Shown piece after piece: positions 21,977 through 33,885 of a stretch of 64,000 bases of DNA (its first letter is position 1; each line of letters begins with the position of its first letter). Source of the DNA: Diphasiastrum complanatum (taxonomy: Eukaryota > Streptophyta > Lycopodiopsida > Lycopodiales > Lycopodiaceae); assembly GCA_029204225.1 (NCBI GenBank), contig MU832659.1, positions 1 through 64,000 on the forward strand, written 5' to 3'. Under the pieces are notes generated by a model. That model saw nothing but the letters and a program-made list of their open reading frames with translations, searched no databases and was not told the origin of the DNA. The position numbers and the translations under genes are program-made.

Positions 21977-23139
21977 TGGTGATGCAAATAAGGTACTTCC
22001 TAGCTCACTATGTACAATGTATCCCTAATGCCAAGTGCTCAAGTTTCCTTTGTATTTTGGAGGCACCTCCCCGCACACAATATTTATGTGAATTTTACAA
22101 CCAAAATTTTAGGTGATCATTCTTCTCATAATCAACTAATCAAATGTTAAGACATAGCACATGAGCTTTTTGGTGAAATGTGCATGGGGACAGCCTATGA
22201 CAGGCTGCCACATAGCACATGCACAATATCGTGAAATGTGGCAGCTTGGTCATTTGGTTGTCCACATGCATTTTTCACCAAACAACAAAATTGACAAAAA
22301 TATAAAAAAAAAATTGCACTAGAAATGCCGGAAAAAAAAAACAGAATGTGAGAAAAAAAAATTGCGAAAAAAATGTAACTTAAAAAAAGAAATGCTTTCG
22401 CACATGCTGCTATACATCCGTACGACTGTATGAAAACCCTGGGCAAAAAAATAACGGTCCACCTTTGCACATTGGCATTAGGCAGGGGAAGGCCCTCTCT
22501 CTTTCGAGCATTTCGCCTACTCGGGCACACGCCCTCGAGCATGTTGGAGTTTAATCTTTCTCCGGCTCATCCTAACTACCCTCCTTTTTTTTTTATGTAA
22601 ATCACTCTCTCAAAGTAGTCTGCAGAAACTGAATTGTTTTTCAATAGTCTGCATCTTTGAACTGTTTGTCGGAACATTCTACATTTTTAATCGCAAATTT
22701 CAACAGGTGAAAAAGGCGAAAAACCCGACAGAGTCTTCTACTTCACTTTCGGGCCATTCTAAGTACAAAAGGATTTTGCAAAAAATGCGACAAAGTGTTC
22801 ACTCAAGATTTCGGACCATTTTGGGCACTTAAGGAAATGCGACATTTTTTTTTTCGAAAAATGCAACACTACAGATTTACACAAAATATCAAGTATCGAC
22901 TGTTACGTCTTCACGCTCCAATAATAACTGATCTAATTGACCAATTAAACAGCTGTTAATGATCTTGTAATTGTAAAGTTAGAATAGGACAAGATCATTT
23001 AACTGCTATATAAGAAAATGAGTGTTGTAGATGGATTAAGATGCATGAAGATACTCCAACAGAGATCAAACGACCAAAAAACAGGTCTTCACAGTATCAA
23101 ATCAGCAACAAGAAGAAGAAGATGGAGCAGCTTTCATGA
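21977..23139. other. Unassigned stretch with transposon-like texture
   Basis: Holds poly-A-rich runs and repeated AATGCGACA motifs (22770-22870), and no convincing ORF. The part from about 22900 may be leader sequence of the copia fragment that follows. Confidence 0.35.
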
Positions 23140-23310
23140 ACAAAGTCGGATAACAATAGGATATCGATTCCTGGTATCTAGACTTTGGAGCAACACAACA
23201 CATGACTCACCATCGCGACTGGTTCAAAGACTACAAGTCATTCATCCACTCTCGAGTTGTGCAACTTGGAGACAACTCATCACATACAATCGGACCTTCA
23301 CATTTTTCTC
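23140..23310 (+). pseudogene. Copia protease fragment
   Basis: The plus strand encodes WYLDFGATQHMTHHRDWFKD, then HSRVVQLGDNSSHTIG, the active-site region and following block of copia aspartic proteases (usual form WYLDSGAT.HM). The catalytic Asp-Ser-Gly reads Asp-Phe-Gly here. The fragment then runs into tandem-repeat sequence, so no integrase or RT follows. Confidence 0.85.
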
Positions 23311-23389
23311 TTTCTTTTTACCTTAAACAATTTTTTAGGCTCCTACGCCCTTTTTCACTCTTTAGCGAAAAATGCGACACACTGTCCAA

Positions 23390-23690
23390 GTGGCCAGAAT
23401 GCCTTAGACACCATTCTTAGGGCACCTTCGCCTTTTTCGGTTTTTCTTCACCGCCTCTAAACTAAGGCACTTTTCGCCTTTCTCACTGCCTTTAGTTTAA
23501 GACACCTTCGTCTTCTTCTCTGCCTTCAGTGTAAGGCACTTTTCGATTTTTTTTGCCCTCTTCGCTGCCTTGATCCTAAGGGTGCCTTAGGGATTTACAT
23601 ACCTTTAGTGTAAGGACATCTTCAGGAGTTGCATACCTTCAGTCTGAGGGCACCTTCGGGTTTTTCGGCTTTTTCGCGTTTTGCTGCATT
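23390..23690. repeat. ~50-60-bp imperfect tandem repeats
   Basis: Five to six diverged copies of a unit containing TAAGGCACCTTCGCCTTTTT and CTGCCTTTAGT. Confidence 0.75.
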
Positions 23691-24644
23691 GGCTGACCGA
23701 CGTTGCCAACTTATCAGCAATCGTAAAACAGCTGGACAATCAAATATCCCAAAGGCGGTTAGCGGTTACCAACTTTGTACATATGCAAAGATTGGCGTAA
23801 ATAGCATTAAAAGCTTGTAAGATATTTTGTCTCTCGACACTTGTAAATATATATACTAGCTGAATCTAGCTATGAAAGTGTTAAAAAATTGAATTAATTG
23901 AATCTCGCTTTCAATCAGAGTTATCTGTAGCCAGTGTTATCACGCTCAACAAGCTGAAGTTATTACTTCAAGCTATTGTACTCATTGTTGGTATTAATCA
24001 GAGTGCAATTTTTGTCTCACTACTGCATCGTTCATTTGCGCAATTTGTATGAATTCTTCTACTTGAATATTTCTGCTGCTAACTGTTGCGTTTCCGTTCC
24101 CACACGTCGCGCTCAATCCTCGAGCTTTTGCTGCCGCTCACGCCCACACACGGTTTTACGACAAAAAGAACGGAAAAATCTATGTAAGAATTTCAAGGGC
24201 AATATGCTAATCCTGAGTATTAAATTCCAAAAGAGCTACACAAAGTTCACTTTAGACAATGTTGTTGTCAAGGAAGAGGACTATCAGAACTATTGCATCG
24301 CATTCAAATAAAAGACTCATCAAAATTTGACGCAAACACAATTCCACATACACACACTGGCTGCGAGGACAAGCACCCAAAACAAACATTAATTTGCTAG
24401 TACTAATTTTCCACGATGTGCTACAAACAATACCTACAAATGTTCCTTATGTGACTTTTATATTGTTCACCTACTTATAAACTTCAAAATCTCATGTGCA
24501 AACATGGACTACATATACCTTTTAGATAAAGCCACAACTCTATACAACTCATATCTGGTTCAACTTATGGATATTGGTTTGATCAGACTCCAATATACTT
24601 TTACTACAAAATGAATACCGCCAAACATCAATCCTTCCAAACGA
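23691..24644. other. Unassigned, possible degenerate LTR
   Basis: Around 23820-23960 the text (TTGTAAATATATATACTAGC, then AGTGTTATCACGCTCAACA) resembles the 3' part of a copia LTR, but no paired copy or primer site could be placed. Confidence 0.3.
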
Positions 24645-24809
24645 GGCTGCTTAAGGAGTGCACTTCATGTGCACCTACACTCCTGGCCCCACTCCATCCA
24701 ATGGTGATGAATGAGGCTAAGGGAAAAACAAGACATATCTTCCCTTGGATGGAGTGGGGCCTATGTAGTAGAGGCACTGCCTATGTGGTGCACTCTCTAA
24801 TGAGAGCCC
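24645..24809. mobile_element. MITE with long inverted repeats and 9-10-bp target duplication
   Basis: Arms of about 50 nt pair imperfectly: GAGTGCAC...GGCCCCACTCCATCCAA on the left against TTGGATGGAGTGGGGCC...GTGCACTC on the right. CCTTCCAAAC occurs just outside both ends (24635-24644 and 24810-24819), a 10-bp direct repeat. A 9-10-bp duplication with long inverted repeats is typical of Mutator-type MITEs. There is no coding capacity. Confidence 0.8.
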
Positions 24810-24819
24810 TTCCAAACTA

Positions 24820-25419
24820 ATACCAAGTTCTTTATATTAAATTATTGAAACTTATTAAGTCTACTCACCAACTTCAAAACTATGATTAGATGAAAATCAC
24901 CTATTTATTCGTGATAGTTACTCATACCTTATCCATTTCACAAAATACGTTTAAATCTTTAAGAAAAATACTAAATATTTCTTGTTCAATCCAACAATTT
25001 TAATTTTCACCATATCTCAAAGTTTTCACCTTCTCGTTTCAAACAAAGCGTAAAAAAAATCAAGGACGACGTTTTGTGTGTGGAGAAATTGGAGAGCACA
25101 TTCCACTTATTGGGTCAATTATTGATTTAGAGCACTTGTGGTTCCCACACACAACTTAAGGTAGCACAATACATTCTTTGATGGGGAACATATCATCTCC
25201 ATCCTTGAGGCTTGGGTAATGAATGCATGTATTTGGACTCTGGATCTTTGAAATGGGGAACAGATCATCTCCATTTGAATGAATGCTTGTATGTGGACTT
25301 TAGCAATCAAAGATGCTAAGAAGATAGGCTAAAGAATCCTTTGAAAATTCAGTTGCTCAAGAATCCTTAAAAGAAGCTCATTTGGGTTTGTATTTAGCCA
25401 TCACATCTATATGTAGAGT
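24820..25419. other. Unassigned with a short direct repeat
   Basis: Two copies of a ~60-70-bp segment (ATGGGGAACATATCATCTCC at 25180 and ATGGGGAACAGATCATCTCC at 25252, each followed by GAATG...TGTATxTGGACT). No gene seen. Confidence 0.5.
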
Positions 25420-25725
25420 CTACTCACAGCCCAGTAGAGCAAGAGATAAGAGTGCAGATGCTCGGGGCATCCGCATGCAGGCTTGTGGCAGAGCGTGCCC
25501 TCCTCGCTCTTGCTCGTGCCCATTCATTCCGCTCCACGCTGCCTCACCTATGGATCGGTCTATGGATCAGTCTACCGGGCTACCCTCTCGCAGGCTCTCG
25601 CAGCTCGCTCCCTCATACATTATAGTACAGTACAGTACTTCTCTTGCTGCTCACGAGCTACAATTACACTATTGTACTTTTTGACGCTGCTGCTATTGGT
25701 GCCTTTTGTAACTGTTGCTGCTGCT

Positions 25726-25732
25726 TATAAAA
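25726..25732 (+). promoter_or_regulatory. TATA box of right copy
   Basis: TATAAAA after GCTGCTGCT, about 390 bp upstream of the acidic ORF. The position is conserved with the left copy. Confidence 0.5.
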
Positions 25733-26118
25733 CCTCTCTCCACTTGGGCGGATCCTTACACCATCTCCCTCGGCCTCTTCTCTGGTTGTCCCTAGTGTCG
25801 CTGCTCTACAGCCTTTACTACTTGTTCCAATGTTCTGTACCCATTTGATCTTTATAAATTTTTCAGCTCGCCAAAGCAGCCGACTGTGTAACAGATTATC
25901 GAGGTTCTTCTCTGCATCTGATTTGGGTTTAGTGTTTTATGTAAGCTTAGCTGAGGATGCGATCCGTAGTTGCTTGTTCTACTTTGACAGCTGATCCTGA
26001 TCTGAAGTTGTAAACTTGTTATTAGCCATGCTGTCAGCTTTTCCTTCCTGGAACGTTCTCTGTTCACTGTTAGAAAAAAGTGAGTTTTCCATATGATTGT
26101 GAGCACAGTGTATTACCG

Positions 26119-26403
26119 ATGGCCAAGTATAATTGCAAGCAGCATAAGATGGTGCTATCCGATGACGATGACGATGACAATCCTCCCGACTTTGCTCCAG
26201 CCGCTCTTGGAGACAATGTTGATGTTCTGATGGCTCATGTATTACTCGTATCCAACCGTAGAGGAGGTGTGACATTACCTTTTTCCGGAAATCATGAAGC
26301 TTCTCCTTCCAGGTCATTGATCTCTACAGTGCTGCAACTGCAAGCTTTGCCAGTATGGATGATGCGCCCTTTGCAATTAAGCATCAGCTCTGTAGCCCTT
26401 TAG
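26119..26403 (+). CDS. Small acidic hypothetical protein, copy 2
   Basis: A 94-codon frame beginning MAKYNCKQHKMVLSDDDDDD, then NPPDFAPAALGDNVDVLM. The frame extends upstream to 26080, but similarity with copy 1 (20562-20825) supports this Met. The region up to LPFSG aligns codon for codon with copy 1; beyond it the C-termini differ because of indels. No known domain, signal peptide or membrane segment is visible. Possible splice sites between the TATA box and the ATG cannot be assigned. It is either a young lineage-specific gene pair, an exon of a larger gene, or part of a repeat. Confidence 0.4.
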   Translation: MAKYNCKQHKMVLSDDDDDDNPPDFAPAALGDNVDVLMAHVLLVSNRRGGVTLPFSGNHEASPSRSLISTVLQLQALPVWMMRPLQLSISSVAL

Positions 26404-26450
26404 CTATGCTGCTCTTCGGCGACTGTGCACAGTGCAGATCATATCTTCTC

Positions 26451-27892
26451 ATTGACATTAAATTCACTGCTTTCAAATATACCGAGAATGCCGCTGGACG
26501 GCCTTTTTAGTACACTATAACACTATTGTGTTTCCTTGAGTAATCTTTCCGTATGGCTTCTTAAGCTTTCCGAAGGAGCGTTTCCTTGAGCTTTCCCAAA
26601 CTCGGTTGGGACGTTTTGCAGTAGAGTTTTGTTTGCAGGCTTTTTCTACAAAGTATATCCTATAGTCACTGGCTCAGAACCTGGCTGGAAGTAATCTTCA
26701 TTTTAGTCAAATGTGCCTCGTTCTTAGGTCATCTCTCCAGCAACAACCAGCGATCAGTCAATTATGTTGCTGGGTTTTCTTGGTTTTTCCAAATGCAGAA
26801 ACCAATATATCTAATTCTAGTATGTTTCACTTGATCATCTTCTCTGATTTTACTAATTGGAAACACCCAAATCGATATTTCAGCTAAGGAACTGTATCTT
26901 ATCATCAATAAATGATATCGTACTGCTTTTTATTTCAAATTTTCAGCTAAGAAATGTATCCTATATTCAGTAAGTAATTTGCATTGCTTTCCAACTCAAT
27001 GGAAATAGCCCCGTTTGTTTTTCTGTGCCACACTCATATTGACGCTATATTTTTCTGGTAACGGACTAATGGTGTAGGCACATAACAGATCTAGTATTTT
27101 CTCTGGCTGCTCTGTATAGATTGCCAGAATTCAATTGCTCTTACAAGTATTTTTTGCATTTGAACCAAATTACTATCTTTCAGATTGGTGGCCTGGTTTT
27201 ACTAGAGACTTGCACATAAGCCAATCATTGCCATATGGAAAAGACATAGCCTTGTTATATGGAAACAGGTTCCTTATCCCTATGTGAAAACACTTTCTGC
27301 CGCAATTGACTTGATATTCTTACACCACAAAAAACTCATAATTTAAACTTCCATCTTTGTGTAAAGCATTCTTCTCCCACTACTACTTTCGCTGACTTAT
27401 TCACCTTCAACTCCCATTATTCTTGCAACCTCTAGTGCACTATCATCCAGATTTTATTGAAAGTCTTCAATGACAAGAAGGGAACATATGATTGTTTGGC
27501 TCTTCACGATCATCTTGTGGCACGAGCTAGCCCAGTGGGAGCTAAGACAACCAACTTAGCATCTTGTTCAATCATTTGTCAAACCTGTGGTCATCACACA
27601 AGGCCCATCTAACATTGGTTGCACACAATGTTTTGTGGAGAGCCTTTTGGAAATGGATTTGAAAAGACAACCTTGGGAGAGAAACTCCAAAACAGTTTTG
27701 AGTTTTGTTTTTGAAGGGAGCTTTTATTTCCAGCCTTCTTTATGGCAAAAACAAGAGCTTTTTCATAAGGCCAGCTAATACCCATTTTCAAGTTCTTTGA
27801 AAGGAGAAAATTCCAAGTCATCATTTAAAAAAACCAAAAATCCACGTCATCAATTTTTTTAATAATGAGGTGACATTTTACTCTTTCTCTCG
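26451..27892. other. Unassigned stretch
   Basis: Short ORFs only, no recognised domains. Two weakly similar blocks (TTTCAGCTAAG near 26879 and 26940) suggest a local duplication. Confidence 0.4.
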
Positions 27893-27904
27893 CGTTCGTG
27901 TGAA

Positions 27905-27954
<50 letters not shown>

Positions 27955-27995
27955 GTGAAATGTCTCTCTCTCTCTAGCGTTCGCGCGAAATCTCT

Positions 27996-28044
<49 letters not shown>

Positions 28045-28084
28045 CTATCTCTCGTTCATGTGAAACATCTATGTCGCTCGCGTG

Positions 28085-28154
<70 letters not shown>

Positions 28155-28160
28155 CTCTCT
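27893..28160. repeat. (CT)n microsatellite cluster with higher-order structure
   Basis: Four CT tracts (27909-27952, 27963-27976, about 28000-28040, 28088-28160) are each separated by a CGTTCGxGxGAAA-like block. This gives a composite repeat unit of tract plus spacer. Ser-Leu and Arg-Glu ORFs here are artefacts of the dinucleotide. Confidence 0.92.
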
Positions 28161-30454
28161 CCCCACCTCCGCGATATCTGCATGTCAAGAGCTCACGCGT
28201 TCTCCATTCTCTCTCTCCCTGCACCTCTATCTCACGCGCTCCTCGCACCTCTCTCCTATTCACTCCTCTCGTTTCCTCTTCACTTGTCTCTTCATCTCCT
28301 CTTCTCTCCTCTTCTCTTCACCCATGTCTTCTCGGGTGAGACTTTGTCGATGCCATTGTCTCAGATCTTAGACTTGGCTAAGGTTGTTTGACGCTGCCCC
28401 ATACTCCACGATGGTTGTTTGATAATTACCGCATTCCTTAGTCATTGTTTTCCTTAGTCATTGTAGCGGCTATAGAATTTGATGGCATGGCGGGAGATGG
28501 GCTGATTGAATTTGCAGCCAAAAGTTTCGAGATCAATGGTATCAGCTCGCTCCTATGGGTTGGAGTTTCTTCCATAGTAGCTGTTGTTTACGTAATTACA
28601 CTAATCACGGCCCACATTTGATCTACCTCGTAAATGCTCTATTGAACATCTCGAGCATTTTGCGAGGCAATATGGCGTGTACAACGACATGATCCTCAAT
28701 TTCCATAGAAAGTGTTGATGCATTCCAGTTTGGGTGATGAGCATTTGATGGACAGTGGCTGGCGAGGACCTGAAGACGAACATAGTCACTCTTGTATGCC
28801 CATCTTTGAGTAACTAAATTTTGTCCTAGCGATCATAAAAAACAAGCTTCTAGATAATAATCATAATAAACCCCTCTTTCTTCCTTCTGGCTCCTTGCTC
28901 TACAACCCCACCACCTTCACTTTGGTACTATTTGAACTTCTTCAAATTTGTCTATAGCCTTACATTCAATCGTGCTTTTGCAAAGCAAATTGGTCTGCTA
29001 TAATGGGCTATTGAGAGATTAATCGGAGATTCCAAGACCCATCGATTGATGCTCAAGATATCAACAATTTCTTCATTTATTCAAGGCTAACAGAGTTGTA
29101 TTTGGTTTGGCTACCATTTGACGCTCAAGATATCAACGATTTTTTCACGGTTGACAGAGTTTTATTCGGTGTGGCTACCATTTGCAAATAAACATTGTAC
29201 GTTGCTAAGGGAAGAATCCTTGTCCATCACATAGAGATTTACTACAAATGAAAGACCGAGCTCCTTGATCTTTCACAATCACTTGTTTCAGGTTGCAATC
29301 ATCAGTGGACAATGATCAGAGCGATCAACACAAAGCAATAGCCAAAACAACGAGTACCAGATAGAGCGATGCTAATAGCATTCTAAATGGTTGCATTGGA
29401 TTGCAATAGAGGTTGTTGATTGTTAAAGAAAAATTAGCTAAATTAAGATGATCGTGGGTAAGCTTTTTCTGATTTTTTGGAGCAACAGAAGTTGGATTGA
29501 AAGCTATAATTAGATTAATGGAAAGCCGGCACAACAGTCGGATGCAATGCCTGCAGTGGAATATCCTCTACCGCGTTTGATTCCTCCAGGCCACCCCAAT
29601 AGCCCCAATGGTGACGATGCTTCATCATTAAATTCAGTTTTTGTTGTGGAGCGCGTGGTCCTTGGATCTATAAGCTTTTTTCATAATGGAAGCTTTGTTT
29701 ATGTGTCTTGAATTGTTTTTTTCTACTTGGAAGCAACAACACGTCGCTCTCAATTTCGGACCAGAATGCGGTACTTCCTCAAGAATCTGTTCCCTCTCAG
29801 TTTGTAGTCGTCGAAAAGAAAAGCAATTGCATTTAAGCCTGCAGCTCACAATAAACCTTCATTAGCTTTCTTAGCTATGTCTTTTTCTTCATCCTGAAAA
29901 ATGTTTGGTTTCCATTCTGAAAACAAAAAAAATGAGGTTTGGTCAAAGTAGGACCCATCTTAAATCAGAATAGGGGTTAGTTTGTAGCCTCTCATATTCA
30001 AAGCCATGAAGAACACCAACCTGGCACTTCTGCTTCAAAAGAGCCAATTCTAACGGTTTCACAAAAATACAAAGCTCCCCATCAAACAAAACTACCAATC
30101 ACTTTTTCTACTTCTCCAGCATTCCGAATCCTTCACTCTAAATCAAAGACGCAAGCATTCAACCTCAATTATTGCCCTTAGAAAAGGACGTAAATCCAGA
30201 CCCACCTGTGCAATGACCTTCAGAGTGATATATTGTGCCGAGTCGATGGTATCCTTCTCCGCATGCTGCGCCAGGGTTGTTGTTCAGTAATGTTGGATGC
30301 AGCATCCATTCTTCGCAAAATTCAAGCCAAATCCACTTGTGGAAATGGGATGTCGCTCAGAATATCCACTGCCGAATTGCCAGAAATTCCAACAATCGCT
30401 ACACTGTGGCGATCAAGCGTGAACTAAATAGCCAACAGAGAAATACTTATGAAG

Positions 30455-30456
<2 letters not shown>
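28161..30456. other. Unassigned stretch with a 60-bp duplication
   Basis: No gene is recognised. At about 29045-29190 two adjacent copies of a ~70-bp segment occur (GATGCTCAAGATATCAAC / GACGCTCAAGATATCAAC, each followed by TTTGGTTTGGCTACCATTTG-like text). Confidence 0.45.

Positions 30457-30529
<73 letters not shown>
30457..30529. repeat. (GA)n microsatellite
   Basis: About 36 uninterrupted GA units. Confidence 0.98.
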
Positions 30530-30532
<3 letters not shown>

Positions 30533-30939
30533 TACCCTTTTATGCATAAAAGGGCCATCCCAAAACTAAGTATTACCGTACAAAGCCCTAACTTTTGTTC
30601 TAAGGAGGCACTAAGCCCTAGGATTTGACATGTGGCATTGCTTTTGACACTCAAGCAATTTAACCAAGGGAGTAAGTCCTACTAAACCCTAGTTTAGATT
30701 AGGGCCATATGAAGTAAAAATGAGGGAGAACCCTAATCTGGAGAAAAAGTACGTGAGTGAGAGACCCTAGCCCTAGCGTGTGGAGTTTTGACAATGATGT
30801 ATAGATGCTTCCGGTTGCAACTCGTTGTATTTCAAATGGCCGGTGTCGATTCAAATTTTTGGTGGCAAGAGAGGGAGCGTCAGAGTCGCAAGGGTTTTGG
30901 GGAGTCGTGGTTTAGCATTGTGAAGAAGCTACATGCATA
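30530..30939. other. Unassigned stretch
   Basis: Contains repeated CCCTA/CCTAG motifs (30600-30780) but no gene. Confidence 0.4.
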
Positions 30940-31042
30940 GGTATCCTTTCATATGAGGCGGGCTATCGCTAGTAGCACACAGAGCTGTGGGAGTGGTGAA
31001 GGGTGCTACAAGGCGATAGCCCATCGTCGGATGAAGGATACC
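30940..31042. mobile_element. ~100-bp foldback MITE, copy 1
   Basis: GGTATCCTTTCAT at the left pairs with ATGAAGGATACC at the right, and an inner GGGCTATCGC pairs with GCGATAGCCC. The loop contains CTGTGGGAGTGGTGAA. A related copy is at 62769-62867. Confidence 0.8.
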
Positions 31043-31932
31043 TGACTCAGTAAGCCAAAAAGCCACTATTGAGTGAGTATCTCTACCAATCAACTCAATT
31101 CTCCATGAAGGGAAAATATTAACGATTGTTGCCCTGTGGCTCAAGTCAATTTTCTTACTTTAGTAAGACACCTTGTGAAGTGCTTCTAACCTATTTGCCC
31201 ATTACTTCTAACCTTGTGATCTTAATAAATGAAATTAGTGCTTTCATAAGAAACGAGGACAATGTACAAACTAGCAAATTGACAACAATTGTATTGCTAG
31301 GTGAATTTCTACACAGAGAGTGGGTCTATAGCATGCATGCACAACATGCAGTAGGTATGAGGGCTAGTAATGCCCATGCAGTCATATGCATGACAATTAG
31401 GAGCCACACAGTCCTTTAGCAGTGGACCGAGACTCCTCATGCATCAGTAACCCATGCATGCAGCATGAACGGTGAGTGGTAGCTGCAACTGATTAGACGA
31501 GGTGTGTCTTCTTATGGTTTGCTATTCCTAACACTGATATTAGAGCCATAGCCATCTTTGCCTGTGGTGTGCTTATTTTGAATTGTTGTCGAAAACAAGT
31601 GAGTTTTGGCAAATAGGAGGGAGTTGTTGGTAGTGACTGTGGCCCCCTTCTAATTTGTAGATAAAGTGCACTTTTTCAATCTTCAAAGCACTGGTTAAAG
31701 GGTCTAAAATTTAGAATAAGAATCTAGGGGAATGGATATAGGATAAGGACCAAGGGATTTTGGGATCTAGAGTAAGGGTAATAACTTTGGGGTCTATGGT
31801 AAGAGGTTTGGAATCTAGAGTAAAAAGCTTCAGGTTTTTCAGATAAGAAGTATGGAGTTTAGGGTAAGAGGAGTTTAGAGATCCAAAGTAAGGGTTTATG
31901 ATTATATTATGTAGATTATAGGGTAAGGGGCT
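31043..31932. other. Unassigned stretch
   Basis: No gene. At 31700-31930 an imperfect series of TAGGGTAAGGG / GGGTCTAxxGTAA motifs occurs, a diffuse short tandem texture. Confidence 0.4.
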
Positions 31933-32150
31933 TACTCTGCGGAATTCCAATGTCTTCTAACATCCTTCTTAGACAAACTGCTTCCTGCGTAGCTGAACAT
32001 AATGTTTTGTGTTCTGCTTCCGGAGTAGAAAGAGCAACTGTGTCTTGTTTCTTACTAGACCAATAGGATATACCATTACCAACATGAAAGACATATCATG
32101 TGGTTGATCTCCTGCCATCAATACAGCCTGCCCAATCTAAAAGTTATTAT
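31933..32150 (-). pseudogene. Copia RNase H fragment
   Basis: Minus-strand translation: LDWAGCIDGRRSTT, then YVFHVGNGISYWSSKKQDTV and ALSTPEAEHKTLCSATQEAV, then CLRRMLEDIGIP. This is the core of copia RNase H (usual SDWAGD..DRRSTSGY...SWSSKKQ..VALSSTEAEY). A stop replaces the Ser/Gly region after RRST. It ends abruptly where a plus-strand gypsy RT begins, suggesting an insertion or deletion junction. It could be the 3' portion of the element whose gag lies at 35.8-36.7 kb. Confidence 0.88.
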
Positions 32151-32179
32151 GTAAGGGCCATATTAGGCCCAGTTTATCC

Positions 32180-33388
32180 CCTTGGGGAGCTCCTATTTTA
32201 TTAATCGACAAGAAAGATGGTGGAGTACGTCTTTGTGTCAATTATAAAAAGCTTAATAAAATGACTATTAAGAACCATTATCCCTTACCTCGGATGGATG
32301 GCTTAATGGACCGATTGAATGGTGCTAGGTATTTCGCCAAATTGGACCTTAGGTCAGGGTATCATCAAATTAGGATTCATGAGGGGGATGTTTCCAAAAC
32401 GGGTTTTTGTTCTAGGTATGGCCATTATGAGTTTTTAGTTTTACCCTTTGGTCTAACTAGTGCCTCGACAACCTTCCAACAGATGATGAACGATATTCTT
32501 CGTCCATATCTAGGGAAGTTTCTCATGATATTTTTGGATGACATACTGATTTACAGTAAGACTCTTGAGGAGCATGAGGCGCATTTGCGTACAGTCTTAG
32601 ACAATCTAAGGCATACAAAGCTTAATGCTAGCGGTCTAAGTGTGAGTTCTTTCAAACAAGACTCAAGTATTTGTGATATATCGTTTCCGATCAAGGTCTA
32701 GAGATCGACTACAATAAGGTCTAGAAAGTTCGTGATTGGCCTATCCTGAAAACCATTAGGAAAGTAAAGTCTTTTTTGGGCTTCACAGGTTTATTCCATA
32801 AATTCATGAAAGACTATACCTTAATTGCATTGTCTCTAACAAATCTTCTTAAGGGAGTGAAGAAAGCCAAAAGAAAAACTAAAAAGGATAACGAGAAAAA
32901 AGTCGGAAGGCATTCAAAAATCAATCCACTTGTTGTTTGGACCGATAAACTTAATCAAAGGTTTGAGGCTTTAAAGATGTTAGTGTCTACGACCCCAATC
33001 TTACATATAGTGGACCCTAGTAGACTTTTCCTGGTGAAAACAGATGCTAGTGACTATGTGGTGGGTGTAGTCCTTTACCAGGATGGTAGACCTGTGGCTT
33101 TCGAAAGCAAAAAGTTGGACCCAACTCAATGAAGATATTCTACTTATGAGAAGGAACTTTTTGTTGTCATCCATGCATTAAAGTCTGGAGACATTATTTG
33201 TATGGATATGAATTCATGGTTATGACAGATCACGAGTCTCTTAAATATATCTGTGATGCCTCAGACCTAGAGGTCGTAAGGCCCGTTGGTTGGAACTCAT
33301 TCAGGAGTTCAAATTTGACATTAAGTACCATCGTGGTACATCAAATTGTGTCGTTGATGCTTTGAGCCGAATTGGAGAGGTTAATTAG
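32180..33388 (+). pseudogene. Gypsy element 2 RT-RNase H
   Basis: Plus-strand blocks in order: [70 protein letters not shown], and [10 protein letters not shown] with an intact catalytic DD pair. After a frameshift near 32640 come the connection region (SFLGFTGLFHKFMKDY) and RNase H (TDASDYVVGVVLYQDGRPVA, YSTYEKELFVVIHALK, TDHESLKYI, ending DALSRIGEV). Stops at about 33130 and frame changes inactivate it. The start is truncated against the copia fragment; no gag or protease is present. Confidence 0.93.
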
Positions 33389-33599
33389 TTACGCTTAGCT
33401 GAGTTCCAATCCAAGTTGTATCTTTCTCTGCGAACCAATGAGTTTTTCGGTCATATTTGGGAAGAAGTCCTGGCAGGAAGCTCTATTGTGAGAAATAATC
33501 TTGGAAAGTAGGATTCCAAGAAATCTCGTGAAGAGAAAATACTTGATGATTATTCCATTAGGAATGGTTTACTTTTCCGTAGAGGAAAAGTTTGCGTGC

Positions 33600-33770
33600 T
33601 AGATAGCGCAGACATTAGGGCCTAAATCATGCATGAGTTCCACGATAGCCCCAACGTGGGACACCTTGGTATACAAAGGACACTTGACCTTGTTAAGACA
33701 GAATTTTATTGGCCAAAAATGAAAGGTCATGTCGAGGCATATGTTCAAAAGTGTGAACAATGCCAAGACT
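33600..33770 (+). pseudogene. Gypsy element 2 integrase zinc-binding domain
   Basis: The ORF carries the His-His-Cys-Cys module of gypsy integrases: MHEFHDSPNVGHLGIQRTLD, then FYWPKMKGHVEAYVQKCEQC. The sequence after CQ diverges and the DDE core is missing, so the element is truncated at about 33770. It is in line with the RT-RNase H part upstream. Confidence 0.88.
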
Positions 33771-33885
33771 ATGTCGATAACTCTAGTGCATGGGGGTGGG
33801 TCGGTTGTGACCCTATGGATGGGCAAATATGGTGCGTCATCGTCACTGGTATGGGGTGTGCAGAACCTTCAAGGCAATCGGAGAT

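Larger units (their letters stand above)
25420..26450 (+). repeat. Inverted gene-like unit, right copy
   Basis: Plus-strand counterpart of 20500-21470. Shared order: GAGTGCAGATGCTCG, GCATGCAGGCTTGTGG, AGAGCGTGCC, a TATA box, TTGTCCCTA, the acidic ORF, and CAGATTATG/CAGATCATA-like downstream blocks. Conservation of the upstream region as well as the ORF indicates duplication of a whole transcription-unit-like segment. Confidence 0.75.

Noticed and set aside
22195-22542. 115-aa minus-strand ORF with hydrophobic stretches
   Set aside because: Hydrophobicity comes from poly-A/T runs; no start context or family feature.
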